A stretch of DNA of 64,000 bases. It comes from Kitasatospora azatica KCTC 9699 (GTDB lineage Bacteria; Actinomycetota; Actinomycetes; Streptomycetales; Streptomycetaceae). Each line of letters starts with the position of its first letter. Positions within the stretch are counted from its first letter, which is position 1. The stretch covers positions 3,844,001 through 3,908,000 of the forward strand of contig NZ_JQMO01000003.1 of assembly GCF_000744785.1 (NCBI RefSeq). The letters are read 5' to 3'. Shown here piece by piece: positions 49,649 to 58,165 of this stretch. Below the pieces are notes generated by a model, which was not told where the DNA came from, ran no database searches, and saw only the letters and a list, made by a program, of their open reading frames with translations. The position numbers were made by a program, and so were the translations under genes.

Positions 49649-49655
49649 ATAGGTT
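49611..49655 (+). promoter_or_regulatory. chitinase-type promoter with two dre-like repeats
   Basis: Two direct repeats ATTGGTACAGACCTGT (49611-49626) and TGTGGTCCAGACCACA (49634-49649) resemble the 12-bp TGGTCnAGACCT repeats known from streptomycete chitinase promoters and dre sites. TTGACC (49626-49631) and TAGGTT (49650-49655) with 18-bp spacing are good -35 and -10 boxes. It precedes the decayed chitinase. Confidence 0.7.
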
Positions 49656-49776
49656 CATCGCCAATCTGCAACGTGGCAGCCGGTCGGCGGACCGCTCGTC
49701 ACCTGCGGTTTGTCCTCGACCCCCACGCGCGCGCTACCCCACTGGCGCGCACCGACACTCTCTCCTGGAGGACCGA

Positions 49777-50326
49777 GTGTTGATCCGCAATGAGGCGGCG
49801 CAGCGTCCCACCGCTGCCGGCCGTCGTCGATCCTCCGGCCGACGGGTGGCGTTCGCGGCCACTGCGGCGGCCGGGTTGGCCGGGCTGTTGCTCGGGACGC
49901 TGGGGCTGGCGCCCTCGCAGGCGGCTTCGGCCGTCGACAACCAGTCCTGTCGGCCGGACGGGATCAACACCTTCGCGGACTCCGCGGTGGCGTTCATCGA
50001 GAAGTACGGCTTCAACGGGGTGGACCTCGACTACGAGTACCCGACCTCGATGAACAACGCGGGCAATCCGCTCGACTGGACCACCGCCAACGCCAAGCGT
50101 GGCTCCCTGATGAAGGGTTACGCGGCGCTGCTGCAGACCATGCGGCAGAAGCTGGACCGGGCCAGCGCGGCGGACGGCAAGTACTACCTGCTCTCGGTCG
50201 CGGCCCCGTCCTCGGGCTACCTGCTGCGCGGCGGGCCACTACTACAGCAACAAGTGGTGGACCAAGGGCGACGACCCCACCGCCAGCGGTGCGTGGGGTG
50301 TCTGGAACGACCTCGGCCCCTGCTGA
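49777..50326 (+). pseudogene. decayed GH18 chitinase (internal deletions and frameshift)
   Basis: GTG with GGAGGACC starts an intact signal peptide (RRVAFAATAAAGLAGLLLG, cleavage after QAAS). The catalytic barrel is then missing its first half: it jumps to DGINTFADSAVAFIEKYGFNGVDLDYEYP (catalytic DxDxE retained; read as two parts) and continues to LLSVAAPSSGYLLRG. There the reading frame shifts: the other frame gives GHYYSNKWWTKGDDPTASG and VWNDLGPC-stop, the end of a chitin-binding module. At least two deletions are needed to explain this. A strong terminator follows, so the whole unit was once a normal chitinase gene. Confidence 0.85.
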
Positions 50327-50362
50327 GCCGATAGGCCCGGCAGCTCGCTGAGGCGGTGGACG

Positions 50363-50407
50363 GCGGTGGCGGTGCACCCGGTCGGGGGGTGCACCGCCAC
50401 CGCTCTT
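50363..50407 (+). terminator. terminator of the chitinase pseudogene
   Basis: 17-bp perfect stem (50363-50379 with 50387-50403), 7-nt loop and TCTTT tail, the most classical terminator in the window. Confidence 0.92.
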
Positions 50408-50616
50408 TGCTGCCCTGACACGGCACGGTTCCCGCGCGAAGTGGCAGGGGCTGCCAATTTCAGCCGATCTGGCAACGGTTCCGTTGCGGCCTGTGCGTAT
50501 CTGTGCGAAAACCCTTGACTCCTCTGGATTCAGCAGGTGTCATATCACGCGTCACGTTCGAACCTGTTTGGTTCTGATTGATTGTGGTCCCATCCACCGC
50601 ACTAGGAGCCCCACCC

Positions 50617-51666
50617 ATGACCACCGTGCGCAACCGCCGCCGCACCACCGCCGCTGCCCTCGGCCTGCTCGTCGCGCTGGGCCTGACGGCTTGTTCCACC
50701 GGACAGGAGACCACCAAGGCCGGCGGCGACGTCGCCACCGTCAACGGGAAGATCTCGCTGACCTACCTGCAGAAGCAGGGCGACCAGGAGTACTTCATCG
50801 GCGAGGCTGCGGGCGCCAAGGCCAAGGCCGCGCAGCTCGGCGTGGACCTGAAGGTGGTCAACCTCGGCAACGACGCCAACAAGACGATCAGCGAGGTCCA
50901 GTCCGCGATCGCACAGAAGAGCAACGGCCTGATCATCGTCGTCCCGGACCCGGCCGTCGGCCCGCAGGTGGTGCAGACCGCCAAGGACGCCAAGGTCGCG
51001 CTGCTCACCTCGGACGACCAGATCTGCACCACCGGCCCGGCCCCGGCCTCCTGCGACAAGTCGGCGCTGGTCCCGCGGATCGGCTTCAGCGGTCAGCAGA
51101 TGGGTGGCGAGGTCGGCAAGCGGGCCGCCGAGGAGTTCAAGAAGGCCGGCTGGAACGCCGCCGACACCCGGACGATCTCCGCCTGGAAGCAGGACGTGAC
51201 GGTCTGCGGTGACCGGGTGAAGGCCGCCAAGGACGCCTTCGCCACCGGCTCCGGCGCCACCGTGCAGAACATCGACGTGGCCACCGACAACACCCCGACC
51301 GGTGCCCAGGACAAGATCGCCGCCACCCTGACCGCCAACCCGGGCGTCAAGCACTGGGTGATCTGGGGCTGCAACGACGAGAACGTGCAGGGTGGCATCA
51401 CCGCCACCGAGAACGCCGGCATCAGCGCCGACAACGTGATCGGTGTCGGCCTCGGCGCCTACCTGGCCTGCAAGGACTGGGGCAGCGGCAAGCCCAGCGG
51501 GATGAAGGCCGCGCTCTTCATCAACGGCAGCGACGTCGGCGCGCTGGCCGTGCAGACCATGGTCGACAAGCTGAAGAACGGCAAGGACTTCCCGCAGGAG
51601 GCCTTCGCCCCCACCACCATGGTCGACGCCACCACCTGGCAGTCCGCCGGCGTCAAGTGCAGCTGA
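50617..51666 (+). CDS. sugar ABC transporter substrate-binding lipoprotein (AraF-like)
   Basis: 349 aa; ATG with AGGAG. Signal peptide with lipobox LTACS. The fold is a type I periplasmic binding protein: QSAIAQKSNGLIIVVPDPAVG, VKHWVIWGCNDENVQGGITATENAGI, which is close to E. coli AraF (arabinose). Cargo is likely arabinose or a related pentose. First gene of a three-gene importer; the upstream gap of about 210 bases from the pseudogene terminator holds the promoter, including CACGTTCGAACCTG-type inverted repeats. Confidence 0.88.
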   Translation: MTTVRNRRRTTAAALGLLVALGLTACSTGQETTKAGGDVATVNGKISLTYLQKQGDQEYFIGEAAGAKAKAAQLGVDLKVVNLGNDANKTISEVQSAIAQKSNGLIIVVPDPAVGPQVVQTAKDAKVALLTSDDQICTTGPAPASCDKSALVPRIGFSGQQMGGEVGKRAAEEFKKAGWNAADTRTISAWKQDVTVCGDRVKAAKDAFATGSGATVQNIDVATDNTPTGAQDKIAATLTANPGVKHWVIWGCNDENVQGGITATENAGISADNVIGVGLGAYLACKDWGSGKPSGMKAALFINGSDVGALAVQTMVDKLKNGKDFPQEAFAPTTMVDATTWQSAGVKCS

Positions 51667-51667
51667 C

Positions 51668-53191
51668 ATGACGAACGTGAACACAGGGGCGGGTGTCCGG
51701 GGGCTCGGCAAGCGGTTCGGCGAGGTCCGGGCGCTCGGCGGAGTGACCCTGGACTTCCCGGCCGGCCAGGTCACCGCACTGATGGGTGAGAACGGGGCCG
51801 GCAAGTCGACCCTGCTGAAGATCCTGACCGGCGATCACCAGCCCACCGAGGGCACGGTGCTGCTGGACGGCGCCGAACTGGTACTGCAGTCCCCGGCCCG
51901 GGCCCGGGCCGCGGGGATCCGGATCATCCCGCAGGAGCCGGAGATCATCCCGCACGTCTCGGTGGCCGAGAACGTCTACGCCGGCGCCCTGCCCCGCAAG
52001 GCGGGCCGCCGGCTGGACCGGGCCGAGCTGCGCCGCCGGATCGAAGCGGACCTGGACCGGCTCGGCTTCGACCGGGTCCTCGACCCGGACCTGCTGGGCT
52101 CCCAGCTGACCCCGGCGCAGCGTCAACTGGTCGAGATCCTGCGGGCGTTGACCGGGGAGGCGAAGGTGATCGCCTTCGACGAGCCGACCAGCTCGCTCTC
52201 CGAGCAGGAGGTGGAGGCGCTGTTCGCGCTGATCCGCCGGCTGCGCGACGCGGGTGTGGCGGTGATCTACGTGTCGCACCGGATGAAGGAGATCTTCCAG
52301 CTGGCCGACCGGATCGCGGTGCTGCGCGACGGTGCGCTGGCCGGGGTGCTGGACGCGGCGACGGCGAGCGAGGGCGAGCTGGTGCGGCTGATGGTGGGCC
52401 GGGACCTGTCGCAGATGTTCGTGCGGCAGAATGTCGCGACCGACCGGGTGGTGCTGGACGTGCAGCATCTGACCACCGACGCGGTGCGCGACATCAGCCT
52501 GACCATCCGGGCCGGCGAGGTCGTGGGGCTGGCCGGGCTGATCGGTGCGGGGCGCTCGGAGCTGGCGCTGGCGCTGGCCGGGGACCTGCCGGTGCGCTCC
52601 GGCATCGTGCGGCTGGACGGGCGGCAGCTGCGCTCGGGCCGTCCCGGCGAGGTGATCAGCGCGGGTCTGGGGCTGGCACCCGAGGAACGCAAGGCCCAGG
52701 CGCTCTTCCTGCACCGCTCGATCCGGGACAACACCTCGCTGGTGGTGCTGGAGCGGCTGCGGCGCTGGCGGTTCGTCAGACGGTCGGCCGAGCGGGAGTT
52801 GGCGCAGAGCTACAGCGACCGGCTGCGGGTGCGCACCCCGTCGATCGAGCACGAGGTGCGCAAGCTGTCCGGCGGGAACCAGCAGAAGGTGGTGCTGGCC
52901 CGTTGGCTGGCCCGCAAGCCGAAGGTGCTGATCCTGGACGAGCCGACCCGCGGTATCGATGTCGGCGCGAAGGCGGAGATCTACCAGATCATCGCCGACC
53001 TGGCCAAGGAGGGCGTCGCGCTGCTGGTGATCTCCTCCGAGCTGCCCGAGGTGCTCGGTCTCGCCGACCGGGTGGTGGTGATGCAGAACGGCCGGATCAC
53101 CGGGGAGTTGGACCGGTCCGAGGCCACCGAGGAGCGGATTCTGTCGCTCGCGATGGCCGACGACCTCAGTGATGAAAGTAGGAGTGCATGA
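51668..53191 (+). CDS. sugar ABC transporter ATP-binding protein (AraG/RbsA type)
   Basis: 507 aa with two ATPase halves. First: Walker A MGENGAGKST (39-48), FDEPTSSLSEQEV. Second: degenerate Walker A GLIGAGRSELA, signature LSGGNQQKVVLARWL, DEPTRGIDVGAK. Carbohydrate uptake class 2 layout. Begins one base after the previous stop and overlaps the permease gene by ATGA. Confidence 0.93.
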   Translation: MTNVNTGAGVRGLGKRFGEVRALGGVTLDFPAGQVTALMGENGAGKSTLLKILTGDHQPTEGTVLLDGAELVLQSPARARAAGIRIIPQEPEIIPHVSVAENVYAGALPRKAGRRLDRAELRRRIEADLDRLGFDRVLDPDLLGSQLTPAQRQLVEILRALTGEAKVIAFDEPTSSLSEQEVEALFALIRRLRDAGVAVIYVSHRMKEIFQLADRIAVLRDGALAGVLDAATASEGELVRLMVGRDLSQMFVRQNVATDRVVLDVQHLTTDAVRDISLTIRAGEVVGLAGLIGAGRSELALALAGDLPVRSGIVRLDGRQLRSGRPGEVISAGLGLAPEERKAQALFLHRSIRDNTSLVVLERLRRWRFVRRSAERELAQSYSDRLRVRTPSIEHEVRKLSGGNQQKVVLARWLARKPKVLILDEPTRGIDVGAKAEIYQIIADLAKEGVALLVISSELPEVLGLADRVVVMQNGRITGELDRSEATEERILSLAMADDLSDESRSA

Positions 53192-54231
53192 GCACGACGA
53201 CGGTCTCCGACAACGCTCCCACCGGGAGCGTGCCACCGGCCAAGCCCGGTGGCGGTAGGGCCGGCGGTCTGCTGGCCTCGGTCGGCGGGCAGAACCTCAG
53301 CCTGATCGCCGCGCTCGCGGTGGTGCTGACGCTGTTCGGTTCGCTCAACGACAACTACCTGAGCTGGAACAACATCCAGGTGATCGCCGAGGCGGTGACC
53401 ATCACCGGCCTGCTGGCCGTGGTGCAGACCGTGGTGATCATCTGTGGTGGCCTGGACATCTCGGTCGGTTCGCAGGCGGGCCTGGCCTCGGTGGTCAGCG
53501 CGATGGCCTTCACCTCCACCGGCAAGAACCCGCTGCTCGGTATGGCGGCGGCGATCGGGGTGGGAGTGCTGATCGGTGCGCTGAACGGCGTGGTGATCGT
53601 CTACGGCCGGGTGAACGCCACCATCGCGACGCTGGCCGGCCTGGCCGCGTACAAGGGGGTGGCGCAGCTGATCTCCAACGGTGCGGCGCAGGGCTACGTG
53701 CTCAACGACAGCCTGTTCATCTTCCTCAGCCGGGGCAAGATCGCCGGGCTGCCGGTGATGGTGTGGATCCTGATCGTGGTGGCGCTGGCGGTGCACGTGC
53801 TGCTGAAGTACACCGACATCGGCCGCAACATCTATGCGATCGGTGGCAACGACACGGCGGCCCGGCTGGCCGGCATCAACATCAACAAGTACCTGATCGC
53901 GGTCTACGGGCTGATCGGCGTGGTGGCCGCGGTGGCGGGCATCCTGCTGACCGCGCGGACCGGCTCCGGCCAGCCGGTCTCCGGCAGCGAGGGCCTGGAG
54001 CTGAAGGCGATCACCGCGGCCGCGCTCGGCGGCTGTGCGCTCAAGGGCGGCAAGGGCGGTATCGGCGGCACGCTGCTGGCCGTCGCTCTGCTCGGTGCGC
54101 TGGAGAACGGGTTGACGGTCCAGGGGATCAACTCGTTCTGGCAGAACGTGGCCCAGGGTTCGCTGCTGGTCGTCGCTGTGGTGATCCAGCAGCGGCGCAG
54201 TGGCGAGCGGGCAGTGGGGTTGCCCGGCTGA
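53188..54231 (+). CDS. sugar ABC transporter permease (AraH/RbsC type)
   Basis: 347 aa, eight to ten membrane helices. Typical motifs: GGLDISVGSQAGLASV, GALNGVVIVYGRVNATIATLAGL, TDIGRNIYAIGGNDTAARLAGININ (the EAA-like loop), LTARTGSGQPVSGSEGLELKAITAAALGG. Third gene of the pentose importer. Ends at a bidirectional hairpin. Confidence 0.93.
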   Translation: MSTTTVSDNAPTGSVPPAKPGGGRAGGLLASVGGQNLSLIAALAVVLTLFGSLNDNYLSWNNIQVIAEAVTITGLLAVVQTVVIICGGLDISVGSQAGLASVVSAMAFTSTGKNPLLGMAAAIGVGVLIGALNGVVIVYGRVNATIATLAGLAAYKGVAQLISNGAAQGYVLNDSLFIFLSRGKIAGLPVMVWILIVVALAVHVLLKYTDIGRNIYAIGGNDTAARLAGININKYLIAVYGLIGVVAAVAGILLTARTGSGQPVSGSEGLELKAITAAALGGCALKGGKGGIGGTLLAVALLGALENGLTVQGINSFWQNVAQGSLLVVAVVIQQRRSGERAVGLPG

Positions 54232-54252
54232 CGACCCGTCGGCCACGAAGGG

Positions 54253-54292
54253 CGGCGGCCCCGGCTCCTGTGTGGGGAAGCCGGGGCCGCCG
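54253..54292. terminator. bidirectional terminator between the importer and bcp
   Basis: 14-bp perfect stem (54253-54266 with 54279-54292) and 12-nt loop between convergent genes. Confidence 0.88.
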
Positions 54293-54308
54293 TCGCGTTC
54301 AGCAGACC

Positions 54309-54782
54309 CTAGGCCTCGATCTTGAGGTCGCGCAGCAGCTTGGCGACGTGCCCGGTGGCCTTGACGTTGTACAGGGCGCGCTCGACCTTGCCCTGCTCGT
54401 CCACGATCACGGTGGAGCGGATCACGCCGACCACGGTCTTGCCGTAGAGGGTCTTCTCGCCGTACGCGCCGTACGCCTCCAGGACCGACTTGTCCTGGTC
54501 CGAGAGCAGCGTCACCTTGAGGTCCTCGGTCTCGCGGAACTTGCCGAGCTTCTCGGGCTTGTCCGGCGAGATGCCGATCACGTCGTAGCCGGCGCCGGCG
54601 AAGACCTGCAGGTTGTCGGTGAAGTCGCAGGCCTGGGTGGTGCAGCCCGGGGTGAGGGCGGCGGGGTAGAAGTAGACGATCACCTTGCGGCCCAGGTGCT
54701 CCGCGAGGGAGACCTGCTTGCCGTCGGCGTCGGGCAGGGAGAAGGCGGGGGCGGTGTCCCCCGCCTGGAGGCGCTCACTCAT
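54309..54782 (-). CDS. bcp: thiol peroxidase of the Bcp/PrxQ family
   Basis: 157 aa. AFSLPDADGKQVSLAEHLGRK, VIVYFYPAALTPGCTTQACDFTDNL with peroxidatic Cys47 and resolving Cys52, the PrxQ spacing. It reduces hydroperoxides with thioredoxin. The catalytic Thr44 and Arg121 (VIRSTVIVDEQG) positions are intact. The 200 bases upstream contain a CGCTCGCTTCGCTCACTC-like short repeat and no gene. Confidence 0.95.
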   Translation of the reverse strand: MSERLQAGDTAPAFSLPDADGKQVSLAEHLGRKVIVYFYPAALTPGCTTQACDFTDNLQVFAGAGYDVIGISPDKPEKLGKFRETEDLKVTLLSDQDKSVLEAYGAYGEKTLYGKTVVGVIRSTVIVDEQGKVERALYNVKATGHVAKLLRDLKIEA

Positions 54783-54985
54783 GCGGCCACCTCGCTGCGC
54801 TCGGTGGTCGCTTCGCGAGACACGCCCCTCTTGATTGTTCGCTCGCTTCGCTCACTCACGTTGGTTTCTCTCCTCGTGCGGGACCAGGTGGTCGTGCCAC
54901 CGCAAACCTACCCCCGTTGGTGGGTGGGACTGCGCGGCGTCGCGGCGGAGCTGACAGACTGAGCGGCAGCAGACCGTGACGTCAG

Positions 54986-55357
54986 GTGAGTGAGGTGGCC
55001 CGGGTGGGCAAGGGGAAGACCAAGGACAGCCCGAGGGACGACGCGGGCCGCACCACGGCCGAGATCGAGGCGAACATCGCGCGCACCCGGTCCCAGCTGG
55101 CCGACACGCTCGACGAGCTCGCCATGCGGGTGCACCCGACCACGATCGCCGACCAGGTCCGCGCCAAGGCGCTGGCATCCGTGGAGCAGAAGGTCGGGCG
55201 GGTGTACGTCGGCGCCAGCCGGGCCGTGGAACAGGTCAAGGCGCAGTTCGTGGACGAGAAGGGCCGGCCGCGCCAGGAGCGGATCGTTCCTGCGGTGCTG
55301 GTCGGTGGCGGGGTGCTGCTGCTGGTCGCCTCGGCGCGCCGGCGCAAGGGCAAGTAG
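54986..55357 (+). CDS. DUF3618 membrane-linked protein
   Basis: 123 aa, GTG start (a GTG nine bases later is possible). N-terminal TAEIEANIARTRSQLADTLDELAMRVHP is the DUF3618 helix; a C-terminal membrane segment (IVPAVLVGGGVLLLVASA) and RRRKGK tail follow. Common in actinobacteria next to bcp; role unknown. Confidence 0.85.
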   Translation: MSEVARVGKGKTKDSPRDDAGRTTAEIEANIARTRSQLADTLDELAMRVHPTTIADQVRAKALASVEQKVGRVYVGASRAVEQVKAQFVDEKGRPRQERIVPAVLVGGGVLLLVASARRRKGK

Positions 55358-55427
55358 CGGCCATGGTCCGGTGCCGGGATCGCGGGCCAGCGCCACGGTG
55401 CGGGCCCGCGCCAGGTACGGTCGGGGC

Positions 55428-55811
55428 GTGAGCGTGAACGACGACGAGCAGAACAGGCAGTCCGAGCACGGCCGGCACGACCGGCTGGGCGAGAAGCTAC
55501 CGATCCGGATGCTGCACGACCGCGTGCTGGTGCGCCCCGAGGGCGGCGAGGGCGAGCGCCGCTCCACCGGTGGCATCCTGATCCCCGCCACCGCAGAGAT
55601 CTCCAAGCGCTGCAGCTGGGCCGAGGCGGTGGCGGTCGGCCAGAGCGTGCGCTCGGTGGAGCCGGGGGACCGGGTGCTGTACGACCCCGAGGACAAGCTG
55701 GAGGTCGAGGTCCGGGGAGCCACGTACGTGCTGCTGCGCGAGCGGGACCTGCACGCGGTGGCGGCGGAGCGGCTGAAGGACTCGGAGGGGTCGACGGGGT
55801 TGTACCTGTAG
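55428..55811 (+). CDS. GroES-like co-chaperonin, extended N-terminus
   Basis: 127 aa, GTG start. The fold is GroES: IRMLHDRVLVRPEGG, mobile loop RSTGGILIPATAEIS, then WAEAVAVGQSVRSVEPGDRVLYDPED, YVLLRERDLHAV. It is about 25 residues longer than standard GroES because of a hydrophilic N-terminus (NDDEQNRQSEHGRHDRLGE). No groEL lies beside it, so a specialised co-chaperonin is possible. Confidence 0.85.
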   Translation: MSVNDDEQNRQSEHGRHDRLGEKLPIRMLHDRVLVRPEGGEGERRSTGGILIPATAEISKRCSWAEAVAVGQSVRSVEPGDRVLYDPEDKLEVEVRGATYVLLRERDLHAVAAERLKDSEGSTGLYL

Positions 55812-55830
55812 CGGTCCTGACGGCCTGTCG

Positions 55831-55863
55831 GAGCCCCCGCCCGGTTCTCGGGCGGGGGCTCCC
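55831..55863 (+). terminator. terminator after the GroES-like gene
   Basis: 14-bp perfect stem (55831-55844 with 55850-55863) and 5-nt loop, 20 bases after the stop. Confidence 0.9.
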
Positions 55864-55982
55864 GGCGTTCATGCGTTCGGGCTAGGCGGGGTGGCCGCAG
55901 GGTGCTATTCGGCTCACTGTTTGGAGCGGAGCGGGTTCGCTCCGTATGCAACAGTCAAGCCCTGAACAGGAGAAGTACCCTC

Positions 55983-56351
55983 ATGCGTGCCTTATGGACG
56001 GCTGCCGCGCTCGCTGCGGCGATGAGCCTCACCTCGGTCACCGCTGCCTCCGCCGCCGTCCCGCTTCGTGAGATCGACGGGCCCCGGGTGGCCGTGACGG
56101 TGCCGGTGGCCCCGGCAGCGCCGGCGGTGCCGCTCTGGGCCGAGGCGCCGAAGGCGGCGCCGGCGGTGACTCCGCCGACCACGCCGACGCTGCCCACCAC
56201 GCCGACGCTGCCGACCGGCGCCCTGCCCGACACGGGGGCGCTGCTGAAGCTGCTGAGCAGCCTGCTGTCGACCATCACCAGCCTGCTGGCGAGCCTCGGC
56301 CTGCCGGTGACCCTGCCCACCCTGCCGACGCTGCCCAGTACGGGTGGCTGA
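55983..56351 (+). CDS. small secreted Pro/Thr/Leu-rich protein
   Basis: 122 aa, ATG with AGGAGAAG. Signal peptide (MRALWTAAALAAAMSLTSVTAASA). The mature part contains Thr-Pro-Thr-Leu-Pro repeats, a central hydrophobic stretch (LLKLLSSLLSTITSLLASLGL) and two LPxTG-like strings (LPDTG and the C-terminal LPSTGG) without a positively charged tail. No family recognised. The promoter region 55890-55980 includes GGAGCGGAGCGGGTTCGCTCC. Confidence 0.65.
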   Translation: MRALWTAAALAAAMSLTSVTAASAAVPLREIDGPRVAVTVPVAPAAPAVPLWAEAPKAAPAVTPPTTPTLPTTPTLPTGALPDTGALLKLLSSLLSTITSLLASLGLPVTLPTLPTLPSTGG

Positions 56352-56536
56352 GCGGTAAACCACTGCGGGAGCAAGCAGTCGCCCGCTAACGTGGTCTGAC
56401 ACAACCTCATACGCACCGAACCAGCCCCGACCAGCGTCCGGACCCCCCCAGGTCCCGCAGGTCGGGGCTAGTCCGCGCGCGGGGTGTGCGCAGGGGCGGT
56501 GGTCGCTCCGCTGAAATGTCGACAAGGAGACAAATC

Positions 56537-57349
56537 ATGGCGCAAGCGGTCGGGCTCTACCTGGCCATCGCGCGCGGCGCGTTCCGCCGCTACTCGACGT
56601 ACCGGATGGCGACCTTCTCCGGTGCCTTCACCAACTCCGTCTTCGGCGTCATCCTGGCCGCCACCTTCCTGGCCCTGTGGCGGGCCAGGCCGGGGCTCGG
56701 CGGGTACGACACCGCGCAGGCGGTCACCTACATCTGGGTCAGCCAGGCGCTGCTGGCGGTCGTCGCGGCCTGGGGCGGCGGGTTCCAGGACGACGTGCAG
56801 GCGCGGTTCCGCAGCGGGGACATCGCCATCGACCTGTACCGGCCGGTGGACTTCCAGGGCTGGTGGCTGGCGAACGACCTGGGCCGGGCGGCCTTCCAAC
56901 TGCTGCTGCGCGGGGGAGTCCCGCTGACGGTCGGGGTGCTGTTCTTCCACGCCCGGCTGCCGCACTCCGCGCTGACCTGGCCGCTCTTCCTGGTCTCGGT
57001 GCTGCTGGCGGTGGTGGTCAGCTTCGGGCTGCGCTTCCTGGTCTCGCTGCTCGGCTTCTGGCTGCAGGACTCCGAGGGCGTGCGGGCGATCACGGTGGTG
57101 GTCTCGATGTTCCTCTCCGGCATGCTGCTGCCGCTGGCCCTGTTTCCGCCGGCGCTCGGCACGGCGGCCCGCGCGCTGCCCTGGGCGGCGATGGTGCAGG
57201 TGCCCTGCGACGTCTTCCTGGAGCGCCACCCCGGCCGCGGTGTGGCCGACCAGCTGGCGTTCCAACTGCTGTGGGCGGTCGTGCTGTTCGGCGCGGGACG
57301 GCTCGCGCTGCGGCTGGCCGCCCGGAAGGTGGTGGTCCAGGGTGGGTGA
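56537..57349 (+). CDS. ABC-2 type transporter permease (first of pair)
   Basis: 270 aa, ATG with AAGGAGAC at ideal spacing. Six membrane helices with RFRSGDIAIDLYRPVDFQGWWLANDLGRAAFQLLLRG in the first cytosolic loop and CDVFLERHPG near the end. This is the COG4587-like member of a three-component exporter group. Overlaps the next permease. Confidence 0.88.
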   Translation: MAQAVGLYLAIARGAFRRYSTYRMATFSGAFTNSVFGVILAATFLALWRARPGLGGYDTAQAVTYIWVSQALLAVVAAWGGGFQDDVQARFRSGDIAIDLYRPVDFQGWWLANDLGRAAFQLLLRGGVPLTVGVLFFHARLPHSALTWPLFLVSVLLAVVVSFGLRFLVSLLGFWLQDSEGVRAITVVVSMFLSGMLLPLALFPPALGTAARALPWAAMVQVPCDVFLERHPGRGVADQLAFQLLWAVVLFGAGRLALRLAARKVVVQGG

Positions 57350-58154
57350 GCTGCGCTGGGCGGTGACCTCCTGGCGGCTGGCCGCCGCCATGTGGACCCG
57401 GGCCGCCTTCTCCTACCGCGTCTCCTTCGTGCTGCTGAGCCTCGCCAGCCTGCTGATCACCGGGCTGGACTTCGTGGTCCTGGTCCTGATGTTCCGTCAC
57501 ACCGACCGGCTCGGCGGCTGGAGCCTGCCGGAGATCGGCCTGCTCTACGGGACCTCGGGCTTCGCGATCGGCATGGCGGACTTCTTGGTCGGCACCGTCG
57601 ACGGGCTGGGCGAGCGGATCCGCACCGGCGCCCTGGACGTGCTGCTGATCCGCCCGGCACCGGCGCTCTCGATGGTCTGCGCCGAGCGGTTCACCCTGCG
57701 CCGGCTGGCCCGTCCGGCGCAGACGCTGGCGGTGCTCGGCTGGTCGCTGCAGGCGCTGCCGGTGGCGTGGAGCTGGGACAAGGTGCTGCTGCTGATCGTG
57801 ATGCTGCTCTGCGGCACGGTGATCTTCGCCGCGCTCTTCGTCGGCCTGTCCGCCACCCAGTTCTGGTGGGGCGAGGCGCGCGAGCTGCAGAACGCCGCCA
57901 CCTACGGCGGGGCCACCCTGCTGCAGTACCCGCCGACCATCTTCGCCAAGGACCTGCTGCTCGGGGCGACCTTCGGCGTGCCGCTGGCCTTCGTCAACTG
58001 GCTGCCGGCGCTGCACATCCTGGGCCGCCCCGACCCGCTCGGACTGCCGCCCGCGTTCCGGTTCGCCTCGCCGCTGGCGGCCGGCCTGAGCGTGTTGGCG
58101 GCCGGACTGGCCTGGCGAGCCGGGCTGCGGGCCTATCGAGGAACCGGAAGCTGA
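57342..58154 (+). CDS. ABC-2 type transporter permease (second of pair)
   Basis: 270 aa, GTG overlapping the first permease by 8 bases. Six helices; RIRTGALDVLLIRPAPALSMVCAERFTLRRLARP parallels the partner, and QYPPTIFAKDLLLGATFGVPLAFVNWLPALHILG is typical of COG3694. Partner of the upstream permease; the two make a heterodimeric channel. Confidence 0.88.
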   Translation: MGELRWAVTSWRLAAAMWTRAAFSYRVSFVLLSLASLLITGLDFVVLVLMFRHTDRLGGWSLPEIGLLYGTSGFAIGMADFLVGTVDGLGERIRTGALDVLLIRPAPALSMVCAERFTLRRLARPAQTLAVLGWSLQALPVAWSWDKVLLLIVMLLCGTVIFAALFVGLSATQFWWGEARELQNAATYGGATLLQYPPTIFAKDLLLGATFGVPLAFVNWLPALHILGRPDPLGLPPAFRFASPLAAGLSVLAAGLAWRAGLRAYRGTGS

Positions 58155-58165
58155 AGGAGACGGGT

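Noticed and set aside
54838..54862. CGCTCGCTTCGCTCACTC run considered as a transposon end
   Set aside because: Short simple repeat without inverted partner or target duplication.
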